Shown: positions 8,890 to 18,390, numbered from the stretch's first letter. The stretch is DNA of 40,425 nucleotides from Bacteroidaceae bacterium (GCA_017556045.1 JAFZFF010000028.1:1-40425); one strand, 5' to 3'. Program-made: numbers and translations. The notes: generated by a model not told the origin, from the letters alone.

Positions 8890-8927
8890 TTAAAATAATA
8901 AGCGAGGGTGCATCACGCACCCTCGCT
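8890..8927 (-). terminator. Terminator of the trpS-to-ppiD operon
   Basis: An 11-bp perfect stem, AGCGAGGGTGC (8901-8911) with GCACCCTCGCT (8917-8927). Read on the minus strand it is followed by TATTATTTTAAC, 30 bp past the ppiD stop. Confidence 0.85.
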
Positions 8928-8956
8928 TTATGGTTATTATTTATAGACGAATTGTC

Positions 8957-11101
8957 TTAGAAGAAGAGGTAGCGGTTGTCTTCTACGTTACCCTTGCGGA
9001 AGAGCTCGTTCAAGATGGTCTGACCATTGATGAAGCGGGTAGAAGAAACTTCGAGGTTCTTCTGCTCTGTGGCAGCATCAAACTTAGCTACGCCATTGCC
9101 CTTCTTGCTCACTTGTACGAAGTATACTGCGCCATTACCCTTGATGGGGCCGAAGAATGCGCCTTCTTCAAGTCCTGAAGCAACACCGCTGATTACGTTT
9201 TCGCTTGCAGGAACTTTACTTACATAAGCTGCAGAGCTAAAGGTTACGCGACGCAAGGTGTCGCTCTTTACATTGGCGAGAGCGAGAGCTTCATCCATGC
9301 TCTTTACCTTCTTTGCATCGGCCATGATCTTGTCTGCCTTCTTATCGTTGAGTGCTTGGATGCGGAGGATGTCAGCAAACTGCTCTGCAGGACGATAGCC
9401 TGCTTTGTGGATGTCAGCAACTGCTACTACCATGAGGTGGTCGTTGGCACCAGCCTCGAAGATGTGTGAGATCTCACCCTTCTCGGCATTGAAAGCCCAA
9501 CGGAGTGCCTCACGTGTGCCTTGTACACCACCGATGTTGTGAGCAGCATTGCTGAGCTCGTTTACGGGATAGAGACGATAGCCTGCCTCTTCTGCATTGG
9601 CTTCGAAATCCTCGAGGCTCTGGTTGCTGGCTACGAATGTGCTGAGCTGGTTGTAAGCAGCTGCGTAGGTCTCATTGCTGAAGTATGCAGGACGCTTGAT
9701 GATAGCTGCTGTGTACTTCTCTACAGGGTTCTTTGTGTCGAGAACCTCGATGATGAGGTGGCCGCCACCAATGGTGAGGTGCTTGAGCTCACCTTTTTTC
9801 ATACCAAAGAGGGTGTTGAGGTATGTTGCGTTGTCACCGCTGATAGCTGCACCTTCGAAGTTAGCAGTTGAAATCCATGCGGGTTCAGAAGCCTGACCAT
9901 ACTTCTCGGCAATCTCTGCAAAGTTTCTATTGTTGTTGCTTCTGATAGCCTTGTAGATGCTGTCGGCCAACTCCTCTGCACGTGCAGCATCAGCGTCAGC
10001 AACCTGAATCTGACGGAACTGAACAGAGTCGGGGAGTTGCTGCTTAGAGAGGATGCGGAAAGCATTATAAGAGTCATCAGCCTGGTTGTAGTAGGGACCA
10101 TATACTGCATCTCCACTGACAGCACCGAGGTTTGCCACTACATCTTCGGGAAGAGCCTTTGAGGTCACGGGAACTTCTGAGAAGGCAACCTCTGAGTTGG
10201 CCAGACGAACGAGTGCACCGAGATCCTCTGTTGTGGCGAGTTGCTGTGCATACTCACCTACCTCTGCGAGGAGCTCTTGGCGGTCTGCTTCGCTAGGCTT
10301 AACTGTGAAGTCGATGTATTTGATGCTGCGGGTCTCTACGGGCATCTTGTAGAGCTCTTTCTTCTCCTCATAGAGCTTCTTGATATCGCTATTAGATACC
10401 TTTACGAGTGAGTCAGCTACGCTGCTGTAGGGAACTGCTGCATAGGCAACCTCTGCATAGGCATTGCGTGCATTGAATGCGTATTCTGCTGCTACGGGGT
10501 TTGAAAGCTGAGCCTCTGTAACGAGTGTCTCATACTTGCCCATAAGGATGCTGCTGATGAGGTTGTTCTCAAGGAACTTCCAATAGTTGTAGAGCTGATG
10601 ATAGTACTCAATATACTCGGCTGGCATAACTTCGGGGTCGAGGTTTGCGTAGTCTGCGAGGAACTTCATGAGTATGTCGCGATCAAACTTGCCTGTAGTC
10701 TCGCTGACGAAGGGTGACTGTGCCAACATGGGGTTGGTGCCTTCGTTGATTACGGCCTGAAGTTCTGCGGTGCTAACTGTAAGACCGAGCTTCGCAGCTT
10801 CTTCACCAATGAGGGCATTGGTTACAAGGGTGTTCCACACTTCATCCTTAATCTGTGCGTTCTCCTCCTCTGTAAGAGAGTTTGTGCCACGTGCGAAGTT
10901 TACCGCTTGAGTGTACTCTTCTACTTGCTTTTGGAACTCCTGAACGTCAATCTTTGTTCCGTTGACCTTACCTACGGTCTGTGAGTTTTGACTGGGCTGG
11001 AGAACCTTTGCAGCATCGCCTGCGATGAATGCAAACAGCGCGATACCGATGGTGATTACCAACGCAGCGCCATGTTTTCTGATAGATTGTAATGTTGCCA
11101 T
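8957..11101 (-). CDS. PpiD/SurA-type periplasmic peptidyl-prolyl isomerase
   Basis: A 714-residue foldase anchored in the inner membrane. One N-terminal membrane helix (about residues 11-30, AALVITIGIALFAFIAG) is followed by a SurA_N-like chaperone domain (about 40-210, VGKVNGTKIDVQEFQKQVEEY), then parvulin-type PPIase regions (about 350-460, SVQFRQIQVADADAARAEEL, and a weaker second one near 470-620). It would help newly secreted outer-membrane proteins fold. Bacteroidetes relatives have this size and are usually annotated as SurA N-terminal domain or PpiD proteins. It is the last gene of the minus-strand envelope operon, 110 bp after the CNNM gene; a TACTTTCG box at 11160-11167 might give it an extra promoter, but no -33 box is evident. 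It is closed by the terminator at 8901-8927. Confidence 0.88.
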   Translation of the reverse strand: MATLQSIRKHGAALVITIGIALFAFIAGDAAKVLQPSQNSQTVGKVNGTKIDVQEFQKQVEEYTQAVNFARGTNSLTEEENAQIKDEVWNTLVTNALIGEEAAKLGLTVSTAELQAVINEGTNPMLAQSPFVSETTGKFDRDILMKFLADYANLDPEVMPAEYIEYYHQLYNYWKFLENNLISSILMGKYETLVTEAQLSNPVAAEYAFNARNAYAEVAYAAVPYSSVADSLVKVSNSDIKKLYEEKKELYKMPVETRSIKYIDFTVKPSEADRQELLAEVGEYAQQLATTEDLGALVRLANSEVAFSEVPVTSKALPEDVVANLGAVSGDAVYGPYYNQADDSYNAFRILSKQQLPDSVQFRQIQVADADAARAEELADSIYKAIRSNNNRNFAEIAEKYGQASEPAWISTANFEGAAISGDNATYLNTLFGMKKGELKHLTIGGGHLIIEVLDTKNPVEKYTAAIIKRPAYFSNETYAAAYNQLSTFVASNQSLEDFEANAEEAGYRLYPVNELSNAAHNIGGVQGTREALRWAFNAEKGEISHIFEAGANDHLMVVAVADIHKAGYRPAEQFADILRIQALNDKKADKIMADAKKVKSMDEALALANVKSDTLRRVTFSSAAYVSKVPASENVISGVASGLEEGAFFGPIKGNGAVYFVQVSKKGNGVAKFDAATEQKNLEVSSTRFINGQTILNELFRKGNVEDNRYLFF

Positions 11102-11211
11102 TTTGTGTATTTGTTAGTTTTATATTTTTGTTATTTCTCCTTAAAACGTTTTGAGCGCACGAAAGTACGAAAAAAACCTTTAACGGCATAAGAATTAAGC
11201 AGAAAAGTGCG

Positions 11212-12474
11212 TTATTCTTCTAATTTAAGTGTTACAAGTTCGATTTTATTGCTTTTGACCTCCATAATTTTGAATTGAAAGCGGTCTATGCACACCACTT
11301 CGTGTGTCTTAGGAAAGTTTTTGTATCGATAGAGGATGAGTCCGGCTATCGTTTGGTATTCATCAGCAACGGGGAGGGTGAGCCCAAACATCTCATTGAC
11401 TCGTTCGATTTCGAGGCGAGCAGAGAGTAGGTAAGAACCGTCGTCGTTGCGCTTCGCGGTGTAGTCTGCCACGTCATGTTCATCTTCAATCTCTCCGAAG
11501 AGTTCCTCGACGATGTCTTCGAGTGATATGATGCCTGCGGTGCCGCCAAACTCATCGACTACCACGGCTAAGGATTTTTTCTGTTGTAAAAACTGCTCCA
11601 TGAGCTTTTGTGCTTGGAAACTTTCGGGGACAAAGGGCATCTTGACGATGTTCTCTTGCCATGTGGCAGTACGCTTAAACATCTCGGATGAGTGTATGTA
11701 GCCAATGACATTATCGATGCTCCCCTCGTAAACGATGAGCTTAGAGTAGCCCGTTTCGACAAATCGGCGCATGAGTTCTTCGGTAGATGTCTCTTTGTCG
11801 ACTGCCTCGATCTCGGTGCGATGAATCATGCAATCACGTATACGCAAGTTGGAAAAGTCAAGAGCGTTTTGGAATATTTTGACCTCAGTGTCTACGTTCT
11901 CAGCTCCATCTCCTTGTCTTATGCTTGATTGGATGAAATAGTCGAGGTCCATCTTGGTGAATGCTTTGGTGGAGTTCTCTTCGTTGAGTTGTATTCCAAA
12001 TAGGCGCATGATGCCTCGTGCACATGCCGTGGCAAACTTCGAGATGGGATAGAGAATACAATATATCAAGAAGGTGGGCAATGCAAAAAAACGCAGTGTG
12101 GCGTTGGGATTGATACGGAATATAGTCTTGGGTAGGAACTCGCCCACTACGAGGATAATGAGAGTGGATATGAGGGTGTCGACGAGTAGCAACAATGCGG
12201 GGTTGTCGGTGATGTGTGCGATGAGGAACCCATCGATGATGCGAGACATCATGATACCATAGACTACTAGGGCGATGTTGTTGCCCACAAGCATGGTGGA
12301 CACATAGTTGTTGGGGTTGCTATAGAATACGGTCAGTAGCTTTCCTGAGAGGCTTTGGCTGCTTTTGTCAACTTCAAAACGAAGCTTGCTTGATGAAACG
12401 AAAGCTATCTCCATCCCCGAAAAGAAGGCGGAGAAGACCATGGCTATGAGAAGGAATATTCCGGTAGTGTCCAT
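11212..12474 (-). CDS. CNNM/CorC-family (HlyC-like) CBS-domain transporter
   Basis: A 420-residue protein. The N-terminal DUF21/CNNM membrane domain has about four hydrophobic segments (3-25, 60-80, 88-110, 127-150; FSGMEIAFVSSSKLRFEVDK is a family signature at about 18-37). Two CBS domains follow (about 205-330, with IRDCMIHRTEIEAVD and VVVDEFGGTAGIISLEDIVEELFGEI), then a CorC/HlyC C-terminal domain (about 345-420). The family is linked to Mg2+ (or Co2+) efflux and is often labelled hemolysin by history only. The start lies 7 bp after the lptC stop, so it is in the same transcript. A role in divalent-cation balance for the LPS-rich envelope is inference. Confidence 0.9.
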   Translation of the reverse strand: MDTTGIFLLIAMVFSAFFSGMEIAFVSSSKLRFEVDKSSQSLSGKLLTVFYSNPNNYVSTMLVGNNIALVVYGIMMSRIIDGFLIAHITDNPALLLLVDTLISTLIILVVGEFLPKTIFRINPNATLRFFALPTFLIYCILYPISKFATACARGIMRLFGIQLNEENSTKAFTKMDLDYFIQSSIRQGDGAENVDTEVKIFQNALDFSNLRIRDCMIHRTEIEAVDKETSTEELMRRFVETGYSKLIVYEGSIDNVIGYIHSSEMFKRTATWQENIVKMPFVPESFQAQKLMEQFLQQKKSLAVVVDEFGGTAGIISLEDIVEELFGEIEDEHDVADYTAKRNDDGSYLLSARLEIERVNEMFGLTLPVADEYQTIAGLILYRYKNFPKTHEVVCIDRFQFKIMEVKSNKIELVTLKLEE

Positions 12475-12481
12475 TGGGGAT

Positions 12482-13105
12482 TTAGTTTTCTGCTACAGCA
12501 AGAGTGTCTGCAGGTGTCTTCTGTTGTTCTTTGATGGGGAAGATACCTTGTGTCTGTTTGATGGTGTAGTTGGTGAAGTCCTGATTTGAGGTGAATCCGA
12601 TACCTGTGATGACGCGTTTCTGTTGGCGTATGTGGATGGGGCGATCCGAATAGACTTGTTTGGTCTTTTGATCCCAAAAAAGCAACTGTGTGTCGAACTG
12701 TTCGTCTTGCTCGTTTTCGATGTGCACGTTGCTCCGTAGTTCCCACAACTCTTGCTTGTCGTAGTAGTAGGCGGTGTCGGCAACAATGGTGGCATCTATA
12801 CTGAGGCTGTCGTCGAACTTCTCCAAGTAGATGCCTTTCTCAAAGGCCCAGTGCGAGGGGTCGAGACGGTCGAAGACTTTCCATTCTTCGGTGATGATCT
12901 TATAGCGAACCTTGCCTGAGTCGCTAACGTAAGTAGCCACATCTCGAGTGACCATGACGGGGACAGAGTCACGATTGCTGATGGCATCGGTCATGGGTTG
13001 CTTGTCGCGTTTGCATGATGATACCATAAATAGCATAACAATCGCTGTCGCAACGATTGTTATGCTATGTGATTTGTAGTGTGATTGTCTACTATCCGAA
13101 CCCAC
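12482..13105 (-). CDS. lptC: LPS export lipoprotein LptC
   Basis: A 207-residue periplasmic protein of the lipopolysaccharide transport bridge. LptC receives LPS from LptB2FG and passes it to LptA. The N-terminus has a membrane segment, residues 14-30, ending in MVSSC, a plausible lipobox with Cys31, so the Bacteroidetes form is a lipoprotein. The following LptC-like beta-jellyroll includes SGKVRYKIITEEWKVFD, LSIDATIVADTAYYYDKQELWELRSNV and SDRPIHIRQQKRVITGIGF, the same strand pattern as LptC/LptA. It starts at GTG (13105), 8 bp after the TPR gene, and is 7 bp ahead of the CNNM gene. Its partner permease gene lies at 18493 in this window. Confidence 0.88.
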   Translation of the reverse strand: MGSDSRQSHYKSHSITIVATAIVMLFMVSSCKRDKQPMTDAISNRDSVPVMVTRDVATYVSDSGKVRYKIITEEWKVFDRLDPSHWAFEKGIYLEKFDDSLSIDATIVADTAYYYDKQELWELRSNVHIENEQDEQFDTQLLFWDQKTKQVYSDRPIHIRQQKRVITGIGFTSNQDFTNYTIKQTQGIFPIKEQQKTPADTLAVAEN

Positions 13106-13113
13106 AGTGACGA

Positions 13114-14481
13114 TTAACGAATGGTAGTGGTTTCGTTGATGATGCCACCAACGTGTACCTTCTCTCCTTCCTTCTTGCCCAACATGAAGAGCTCTTCCTT
13201 GCCAGGGGTGTGGGTAGAGTAGGCTGAGATCATCTTGTTGGCCTCTTCGGCAACGCTCTCGTCGACACGCTTAGCTTGATAGAGTCGGTCGAGTACAACG
13301 AAATATTTGCACTTGTCGATGAGGGGCTCGTCGTTCCAACGAGGTGCAGCTGCATAGATGTTGGCCAACAGAATGTAGTATGCGCCCTTGTTGCTGTTAA
13401 GGCTGATGGCACGTGATACATAACTCTTTGCCTTGCTAAGCTGCTTGTCGGAGTTGAGGATGAGGGCTGCTTTGTAGCAGTTCTCGGCCTTGCTTTCAGC
13501 TACTGTGTCGAGTTCGATAGCTTGGTCATAGTATTCGATGGCCTTTACCAAGTCGCCACGCTTAAGATATCGGTTGGCGCAGCCTACGGCGCTCTTTGCT
13601 GAAGGGGCAATGGCATGTGCATATTCCGAAGCAGCGAAATAAACGTCTGACTCAGTGCAGTTGAGCATAGCCATGAGGTTTACAATCTTGGTAAGCTCCT
13701 CAATGTTGTCCTTGTTCTCCTCTACCTTGGGGGCGTAGATAGCCTCGAGTTGTGAGCAATCTGCCGCACCGCTATTGATGAAATAGCCATCTACGTTGTC
13801 CTTAATCTTTGCAACAGCCTCGATGAGTTTGGGGTTGGGGGTGCTCATGTTCTCAACCTTGCTAGCGATAGCAGCAATGAGCTCTGCAGAGGTGCCATAA
13901 TCCAGAATGAACTGTTCGCGGTGTGTCTCGTCTGCTTTAAACTTTGCAAGTGACACCTTCATGTAGTCACCGATGATGTAGTATTGGTTTTTGTCACCAG
14001 CCATCTCGATAACCTCGCGCAGCATGTTATAGGCTTGATTGTTGTCCATGCGGGGGTAGTAGGTGAGGTAGTTGTGTGCCTTCTCGCCCTTCACATAGTA
14101 TTCTGTCCAAGGGGTTTTGCGCAACAAGTTGAGCTTGTCGAGGTACTGCAACTGTTGGTCATAAATTGCCATCATCTCGTCGGCATAAGCCTTGCGCTCT
14201 TCCAGCACCTTGGTGCCTACGATGAGGTTCTTCATGATGGTCACACCGTCCGTGTAGAGACTGTGGCGTGATACGGGTGCATCAGCGAATACCTTTTTCC
14301 AATAGGTGTATGCGTCGGCATAATTCTTTGTCTTGAGGTTTTCGCTATAGAGGCTGATGTTGTTTAGGCAGTCAATACTGTCTTGTCCGTGTCCGAAACG
14401 TGAACCGTCTTCTACGCCCTTCTGTGCCATTGCAAATGATGAAGCCAATGCGAAGAACGCGATAAGTGCTTTTAATCTCAT
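13114..14481 (-). CDS. Secreted tetratricopeptide-repeat protein, function unknown
   Basis: A 455-residue exported protein. The signal peptide is residues 1-19 (cut after AMA). The remainder is all-helical with TPR-like units: YADAYTYWKKVFADAP near residue 54, GDLVKAIEYYDQAIELDTVAESKAENCYKAALIL near 309, and KAKSYVSRAISLNSNKGAYYILLANIYAAAPRW near 347. The function is not known. Its position between the outer-membrane barrel gene and lptC suggests a periplasmic scaffold in envelope biogenesis, which is inference from operon context. The gene follows the barrel gene by 115 bp, a gap in which I see no promoter motif. Confidence 0.82.
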   Translation of the reverse strand: MRLKALIAFFALASSFAMAQKGVEDGSRFGHGQDSIDCLNNISLYSENLKTKNYADAYTYWKKVFADAPVSRHSLYTDGVTIMKNLIVGTKVLEERKAYADEMMAIYDQQLQYLDKLNLLRKTPWTEYYVKGEKAHNYLTYYPRMDNNQAYNMLREVIEMAGDKNQYYIIGDYMKVSLAKFKADETHREQFILDYGTSAELIAAIASKVENMSTPNPKLIEAVAKIKDNVDGYFINSGAADCSQLEAIYAPKVEENKDNIEELTKIVNLMAMLNCTESDVYFAASEYAHAIAPSAKSAVGCANRYLKRGDLVKAIEYYDQAIELDTVAESKAENCYKAALILNSDKQLSKAKSYVSRAISLNSNKGAYYILLANIYAAAPRWNDEPLIDKCKYFVVLDRLYQAKRVDESVAEEANKMISAYSTHTPGKEELFMLGKKEGEKVHVGGIINETTTIR

Positions 14482-14596
14482 AATGTTGTTCTTTTTTATT
14501 TTTAGTTATTATCCTTAATCTATCTGTTTGACTGCTCTTGGGGGGTGAACGTTTAAAGTCTTTGGTTATGATTTTTTAGTTCTGCCCTCTCGAGCA

Positions 14597-15832
14597 TCAT
14601 TGTACCTTCCATTTATTGAACCAAGTCTCGTTGACTGAGATGCCGATGTGTAGTCTGAGGTAGTTCTCTGTTATCAGCCCAGGTGTGTTGGGGCGCATGT
14701 GTATGGCTTGTCCCGAAATGTTTATGATGCTTTTCCCATTCCAGGCGTTCATGATGGGAAGACCTATGCCTAGGGTGGCTCCATACTCTGTGGGACCTTG
14801 CTGGCCGTTTATCGTGTAGTATGAAGTCGCGTAATGTAATCCTCCGCGGTAGCGAGCACGTCGCAATAGATTGCGGTTGATAAGCTCTGGGATGTATTCG
14901 AAGCCTACAGATGCTCGGTGGCGGTCGGCTCCTCTTGTCCCGAAGAAGTCTGCTGCTCCGTATTGCTCTACGCTATAATCGGCTGCAATTGTGAGTCGCT
15001 TGTCGTGATTGAATGAGAATCCTACTCCATACTTGGTGGGGATGCTCAAATGGCTGCGACTGATGGTGTCATTTGTTGTCATGCGGTGGACGACATAGGC
15101 TTCGTCGTCGATGATATGTCCTGGTTGGTAGGTGGCACCGATAGTGAGGCTATTCTTCCCCATCGTCGCTCGATATTGCAATCCCAGTTCTGCTTTGTAT
15201 GTGGTGATGTCGGCTACGTAAGCCTTGCTCATCGATGTGGCATCGGGATCGCTAAACTGAGTGTGTATGTTATGAGCGATTTCACCATAGACATATGCAA
15301 GGTTAGCACCTATCGAGAGTCCCTTGATGGGGGCATATCCAATGCCTGCGGTTACTTGTCGCAATCCTCCTGTACCATTGTAAAGTAATGTGGCGGTCTG
15401 GGTGCCATCTTCGTTTTTTGATATCGTGTTGCTGAAATTATATCCTATGTTGGAGAAGGGCATCATTCCGAGGGTAAAGCCCAGATGGGGCATCAGTCGG
15501 AACTGCATGGCTAAATAGTCAAAAGTGGTGTTGCGAGCATTCATTTTTACACCATTCTCGGAAAAATTGGCGTTTTGAAGGCTCATGCCTACGTCAAGAA
15601 GGAAGGTGAGAGTGTCTATCGCAGCATACGATGCGGGGTTGAGCATGTTGATTTGGTTGCTCCCTTGCACACCGATGCCAGTGCCCCCCATCCCTTTGTT
15701 GGTACCGGTCTCCATCGAAGCGAGTTGTCCGAATCCGTATCGGGTGTAAGGGGAGTTCATCCCGTTCTCGGCCATCATAGGTATGGCGAACAACAGTGTG
15801 AGTGCGAGAATGAGTATGCTATTTCGTTTCAT
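14597..15832 (-). CDS. Outer-membrane beta-barrel protein (FadL/OmpP1-like)
   Basis: A 411-residue protein with signal peptide 1-21 (cut after PMMA). NSPYTRYGFGQLASMETGTNKGMGGTGIGVQG-type N-terminal sequence leads into alternating hydrophobic/aromatic strands, e.g. LGFTLGMMPFSNIGYNFSN, LSIGANLAYVYGEIAHNI and YRGGLHYATSYYTING, ending in a short terminal strand. The overall plan resembles FadL/OmpP1-family barrels seen in Bacteroidetes next to coaX, but the transported ligand is unknown. Its start overlaps the coaX end by 14 bp, so the two are coupled. (The N-terminal stretch is described rather than shown in full: residues 26-57, Gly-rich.). Confidence 0.82.
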   Translation of the reverse strand: MKRNSILILALTLLFAIPMMAENGMNSPYTRYGFGQLASMETGTNKGMGGTGIGVQGSNQINMLNPASYAAIDTLTFLLDVGMSLQNANFSENGVKMNARNTTFDYLAMQFRLMPHLGFTLGMMPFSNIGYNFSNTISKNEDGTQTATLLYNGTGGLRQVTAGIGYAPIKGLSIGANLAYVYGEIAHNIHTQFSDPDATSMSKAYVADITTYKAELGLQYRATMGKNSLTIGATYQPGHIIDDEAYVVHRMTTNDTISRSHLSIPTKYGVGFSFNHDKRLTIAADYSVEQYGAADFFGTRGADRHRASVGFEYIPELINRNLLRRARYRGGLHYATSYYTINGQQGPTEYGATLGIGLPIMNAWNGKSIINISGQAIHMRPNTPGLITENYLRLHIGISVNETWFNKWKVQ

Positions 15833-16574
15833 TGTTGAGTCTTAATATCTGATTTAGCCCTTTCGCGACGAGCAAATCGTCTGCAAAGGTGCGACTTTTT
15901 GTTCGATTATCCAAGCGGAACGCGTCGCCGCCTGTTAAAAAAACCAAAAGTCCTGGGTATTTGTTTCTATATGCGCGTATGTAACCTTCGATTTCATAAT
16001 CTATACCTTGCAAAACGCCCTCTCTGATGGCTGTCTCGGTGGTGTCGCCTAACGGGACACGATGGCCCTCTTTGCTGATGAGGGGGAGCTTGCCTGTGAA
16101 GTGGTTGAGAGCTTTAAGCCTTAGGTCGATGCCTGGTGAGATGTTTCCTCCGAGGTGTATTCCTTCTGCGGTAACAATGTCATAGGTGATGGCAGTGCCT
16201 ATGTCGATGATGAGTAGGTCGTGGTCGGGTTGTTCGTGCCATGCTCCAGTTGCAGCAGCCAAACGGTCCGTTCCTAGGGTATGTGGGGTGCGATAGGCGG
16301 TGCTGAAGGGGAACTTCAACTGGGCCGACATCTGAAGGCAGGGGGTAGGGAGTTGTTTAAGGGTTGTCAAGATGTCATCGCTCAGAGGGACTACAGAGGA
16401 GATGATACTCGCCTCAATGGATTGTTTCTTGATAATATTGATTAATTGTGTGCATAGTTCTTCATGGGAAACACGTATCTCTTTGAGAGCGACGTCGCCC
16501 TCAAAGAGATAAATCTTCGCTGATGTGTTGCCGATGTCAACAATCAGTCGTTGTGCTGATGATGTGGTGTCCAA
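15819..16574 (-). CDS. coaX: Type III pantothenate kinase
   Basis: Phosphorylates pantothenate, the first step of coenzyme A synthesis. The 251-residue protein has the ASKHA fold of CoaX: VDIGNTSAKIYLFEGD (about residues 12-27, phosphate-1 motif), LLIIDIGTAITYDIV near 119 (catalytic Asp region), HLGGNISPGIDLRLKAL near 140 and FLTGGDAF near 222. It starts at TTG (16572-16574 read on minus). No ATG or GTG lies between there and the conserved VDIGN, so TTG is the best start. It is 38 bp after trpS and overlaps the next gene by 14 bp. Confidence 0.94.
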   Translation of the reverse strand: MDTTSSAQRLIVDIGNTSAKIYLFEGDVALKEIRVSHEELCTQLINIIKKQSIEASIISSVVPLSDDILTTLKQLPTPCLQMSAQLKFPFSTAYRTPHTLGTDRLAAATGAWHEQPDHDLLIIDIGTAITYDIVTAEGIHLGGNISPGIDLRLKALNHFTGKLPLISKEGHRVPLGDTTETAIREGVLQGIDYEIEGYIRAYRNKYPGLLVFLTGGDAFRLDNRTKSRTFADDLLVAKGLNQILRLNNETK

Positions 16575-16612
16575 CGTGCGTGTGGTTTGCTTTCAATCCA
16601 GTGCCCGCGGTC

Positions 16613-17701
16613 TTATCCCTGGAACTTACGTGCCTGCTCGGCGATGAGCTCTGCATCATCAAAGTAATCGATGCGCATCGTGCGACGCACGTCGCTGAGT
16701 GTCTCGGCTGCCACCATGCGTGCTGTTTCGCTACCTTTCTTGAGAATGTCGAATACGGCGGGGATATCTTTCTCCCACTCCTTGCGGCGCTCACGAATGG
16801 GAGTGAGCAACTCTTCGAGGATGGCATAGAGGAATTTCTTTACTTTGACATCTCCCAATCCACCACGCATGTAGTGTGCCTTCAGCTCGTCAAGGTTGTT
16901 GTAGTCGGGCCAATACTGAGCGAAATGTTCGGGGCGACAGAAGGCATCAAGGTAGGTGAACACGGTGTTGCCCTCCACTTTGCCTGGGTCTTCTACGCGA
17001 ATGTGGTCGGGGTCGGTGTACATGCTCATCACGCGCTTACGTACCTCCTCTGATGAATCGGACAAGTAGATGCAATTTCCTAAGGACTTAGACATCTTCG
17101 CTTTGCCGTCTGTTCCTGGTAGGCGCATGCAGGCAGCGTTGTCGGGGAGTAGGATCTCGGGCTCAACGAGGGTTCCCTCTCCATAAATGCCGTTGAAGCG
17201 GCGTACAATCTCTCGTGCTTGCTCAATCATGGGCTGTTGGTCTTCACCAGCAGGTACAGTGGTAGCGCGGAATGCGGTGATGTCAGAGGCTTGGCTGATG
17301 GGGTAGGTGAAGAAACCTACGGGGATGCTAGTCTCAAAGTTGCGCATCTGTATCTCGGTCTTTACGGTCGGATTGCGTTGTAGGCGGCTCACTGTGACGA
17401 GATTCATATAATAGAAGGCTAATTCGCACAATTCAGCCACTTGTGATTGTATGAATATGGTGCTCTTCTCGGGGTCAATGCCGCAAGCAAGGTAGTCGAG
17501 AGCTACCTCGATGATGTTTTGACGTATCTTCTCAGGGTTGTCTGCATTGTCGGTGAGTGCCTGTGCGTCGGCAATCATAATGAAAATCTTGTCGAAGAGC
17601 CCAGAGTTCTGTAATTCTACGCGACGGCGCAGAGAACCTACAAAATGTCCTAAATGAAGGCGGCCAGTGGGGCGGTCACCTGTAAGGATGATTTTTCCCA
17701 T
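16613..17701 (-). CDS. trpS: Tryptophanyl-tRNA synthetase
   Basis: A class Ic aminoacyl-tRNA synthetase, 362 residues. The N-terminal [17 protein letters not shown] carries the HIGH-type motif HLGH (residues 16-19), and AKMSKSLGN near residue 202 is the KMSKS loop. [11 protein letters not shown] and the [15 protein letters not shown] region (about 160-180) match the TrpRS subset rather than TyrRS. This GDRPTGRLH form is a common Bacteroidetes TrpRS; another TrpRS may exist elsewhere in the genome. It is driven by the promoter at 17742-17773 and appears to lead the long minus-strand operon through coaX to ppiD. Confidence 0.92.
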   Translation of the reverse strand: MGKIILTGDRPTGRLHLGHFVGSLRRRVELQNSGLFDKIFIMIADAQALTDNADNPEKIRQNIIEVALDYLACGIDPEKSTIFIQSQVAELCELAFYYMNLVTVSRLQRNPTVKTEIQMRNFETSIPVGFFTYPISQASDITAFRATTVPAGEDQQPMIEQAREIVRRFNGIYGEGTLVEPEILLPDNAACMRLPGTDGKAKMSKSLGNCIYLSDSSEEVRKRVMSMYTDPDHIRVEDPGKVEGNTVFTYLDAFCRPEHFAQYWPDYNNLDELKAHYMRGGLGDVKVKKFLYAILEELLTPIRERRKEWEKDIPAVFDILKKGSETARMVAAETLSDVRRTMRIDYFDDAELIAEQARKFQG

Positions 17702-17741
17702 ATCTACTATATTCTTTTGTTGTTTTAATCAAACGAAGGTG

Positions 17742-17773
17742 CAAAGATAGTGTAAGTCGAACGAAATGCCAAA
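17742..17773 (-). promoter_or_regulatory. trpS operon promoter
   Basis: On the minus strand: TTTG (plus 17770-17773), 20 nt, TATCTTTG (plus 17742-17749), both exact. Transcript start is predicted near 17735, about 34 nt before the trpS ATG. Confidence 0.82.
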
Positions 17774-17961
17774 TTATTTGAACATTTCCGAGTTGTTACC
17801 CCAACTGAAATGGCTTGTAGGTCTGACGACTCTTTAATTGTTGAGGCGCTCACAATGCGAGGGGTTAGCCTATAAATTGCCTACGATTGGTGTTCCTAGG
17901 GATTGGTGAGGATGGATGACTATTCCATTATCATGTGTACGTTTAAATAAATGGCTTATGA
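17774..17961. other. Noncoding gap between the divergent trpS and START-like promoters
   Basis: Between the two divergent promoters I see no gene, no clear hairpin and no repeat of note. Bases are mixed with one CCTAGG. It may hold operator sites that cannot be recognised by eye. Confidence 0.5.
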
Positions 17962-17993
17962 TTTGTTTTTTTGAGCAGGCTTTGTTATATTTG
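17962..17993 (+). promoter_or_regulatory. Promoter of the START-like gene
   Basis: TTTG (17962-17965), 20 nt, TATATTTG (17986-17993), both exact. Start is predicted near 18000, which decides the ATG at 18013 over the longer upstream frame. Confidence 0.82.
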
Positions 17994-18012
17994 CGAGCAA
18001 AAGACTAATACC

Positions 18013-18390
18013 ATGACGAAAATTCATTTGGAGTATCCGCTCAACGGAAATACGCGGAATGTTATCTGGAACCTGGTTGGAACTGTCGGTGGCCTGGAGG
18101 CATGGATGGTGGATAAGATTACCGAGAAGGATGGTGTGTATACTTTTCAGTGGGGAAAGACTGAAACGCGACAGGCAGAAATGCTGGGATGTAGAGATGG
18201 CGTTTATATTCGTTTTCATTGGCTAGATGAGGGGCCTAAAACCTACTTTGAGTTGCGTATCAATGTGAGTGAACTGACCAAAGCTCACGTATTGGAAATC
18301 ACGGAAGTGTCTCGTAACGAAGAGGAGGAAGACCTCGTGCAGATGTGGGAGAGCCAGATGGAGGAATTGCGTCGCGTGGCGGGATTGTGA
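18013..18390 (+). CDS. START-like domain protein (SRPBCC fold), function unknown
   Basis: A 125-residue cytoplasmic protein beginning MTKIHLEYPLNGNTRNVIWN. The pattern NVIWNLVGTVGGLEAWMVDKI, then YTFQWGKTETRQAEM, then YIRFHWLDEGPKTYFELRIN, ending with a long C-terminal helix (DLVQMWESQMEELRRV), fits an SRPBCC/START-like helix-grip fold. Such folds bind hydrophobic ligands; no ligand is known here. The frame is open upstream to 17971, but the promoter lies inside that extension, so 18013 is the start. Bacteroidales commonly keep this gene just upstream of the LptF/G permease, suggesting a link to envelope lipid, which is inference. Confidence 0.82.
   Translation: MTKIHLEYPLNGNTRNVIWNLVGTVGGLEAWMVDKITEKDGVYTFQWGKTETRQAEMLGCRDGVYIRFHWLDEGPKTYFELRINVSELTKAHVLEITEVSRNEEEEDLVQMWESQMEELRRVAGL

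Noticed and set aside
11160-11167. Separate promoter for ppiD
   Set aside because: TACTTTCG fits the -7 box in seven of eight positions but no TTTG-like box lies 19-21 nt upstream, so it was not listed.
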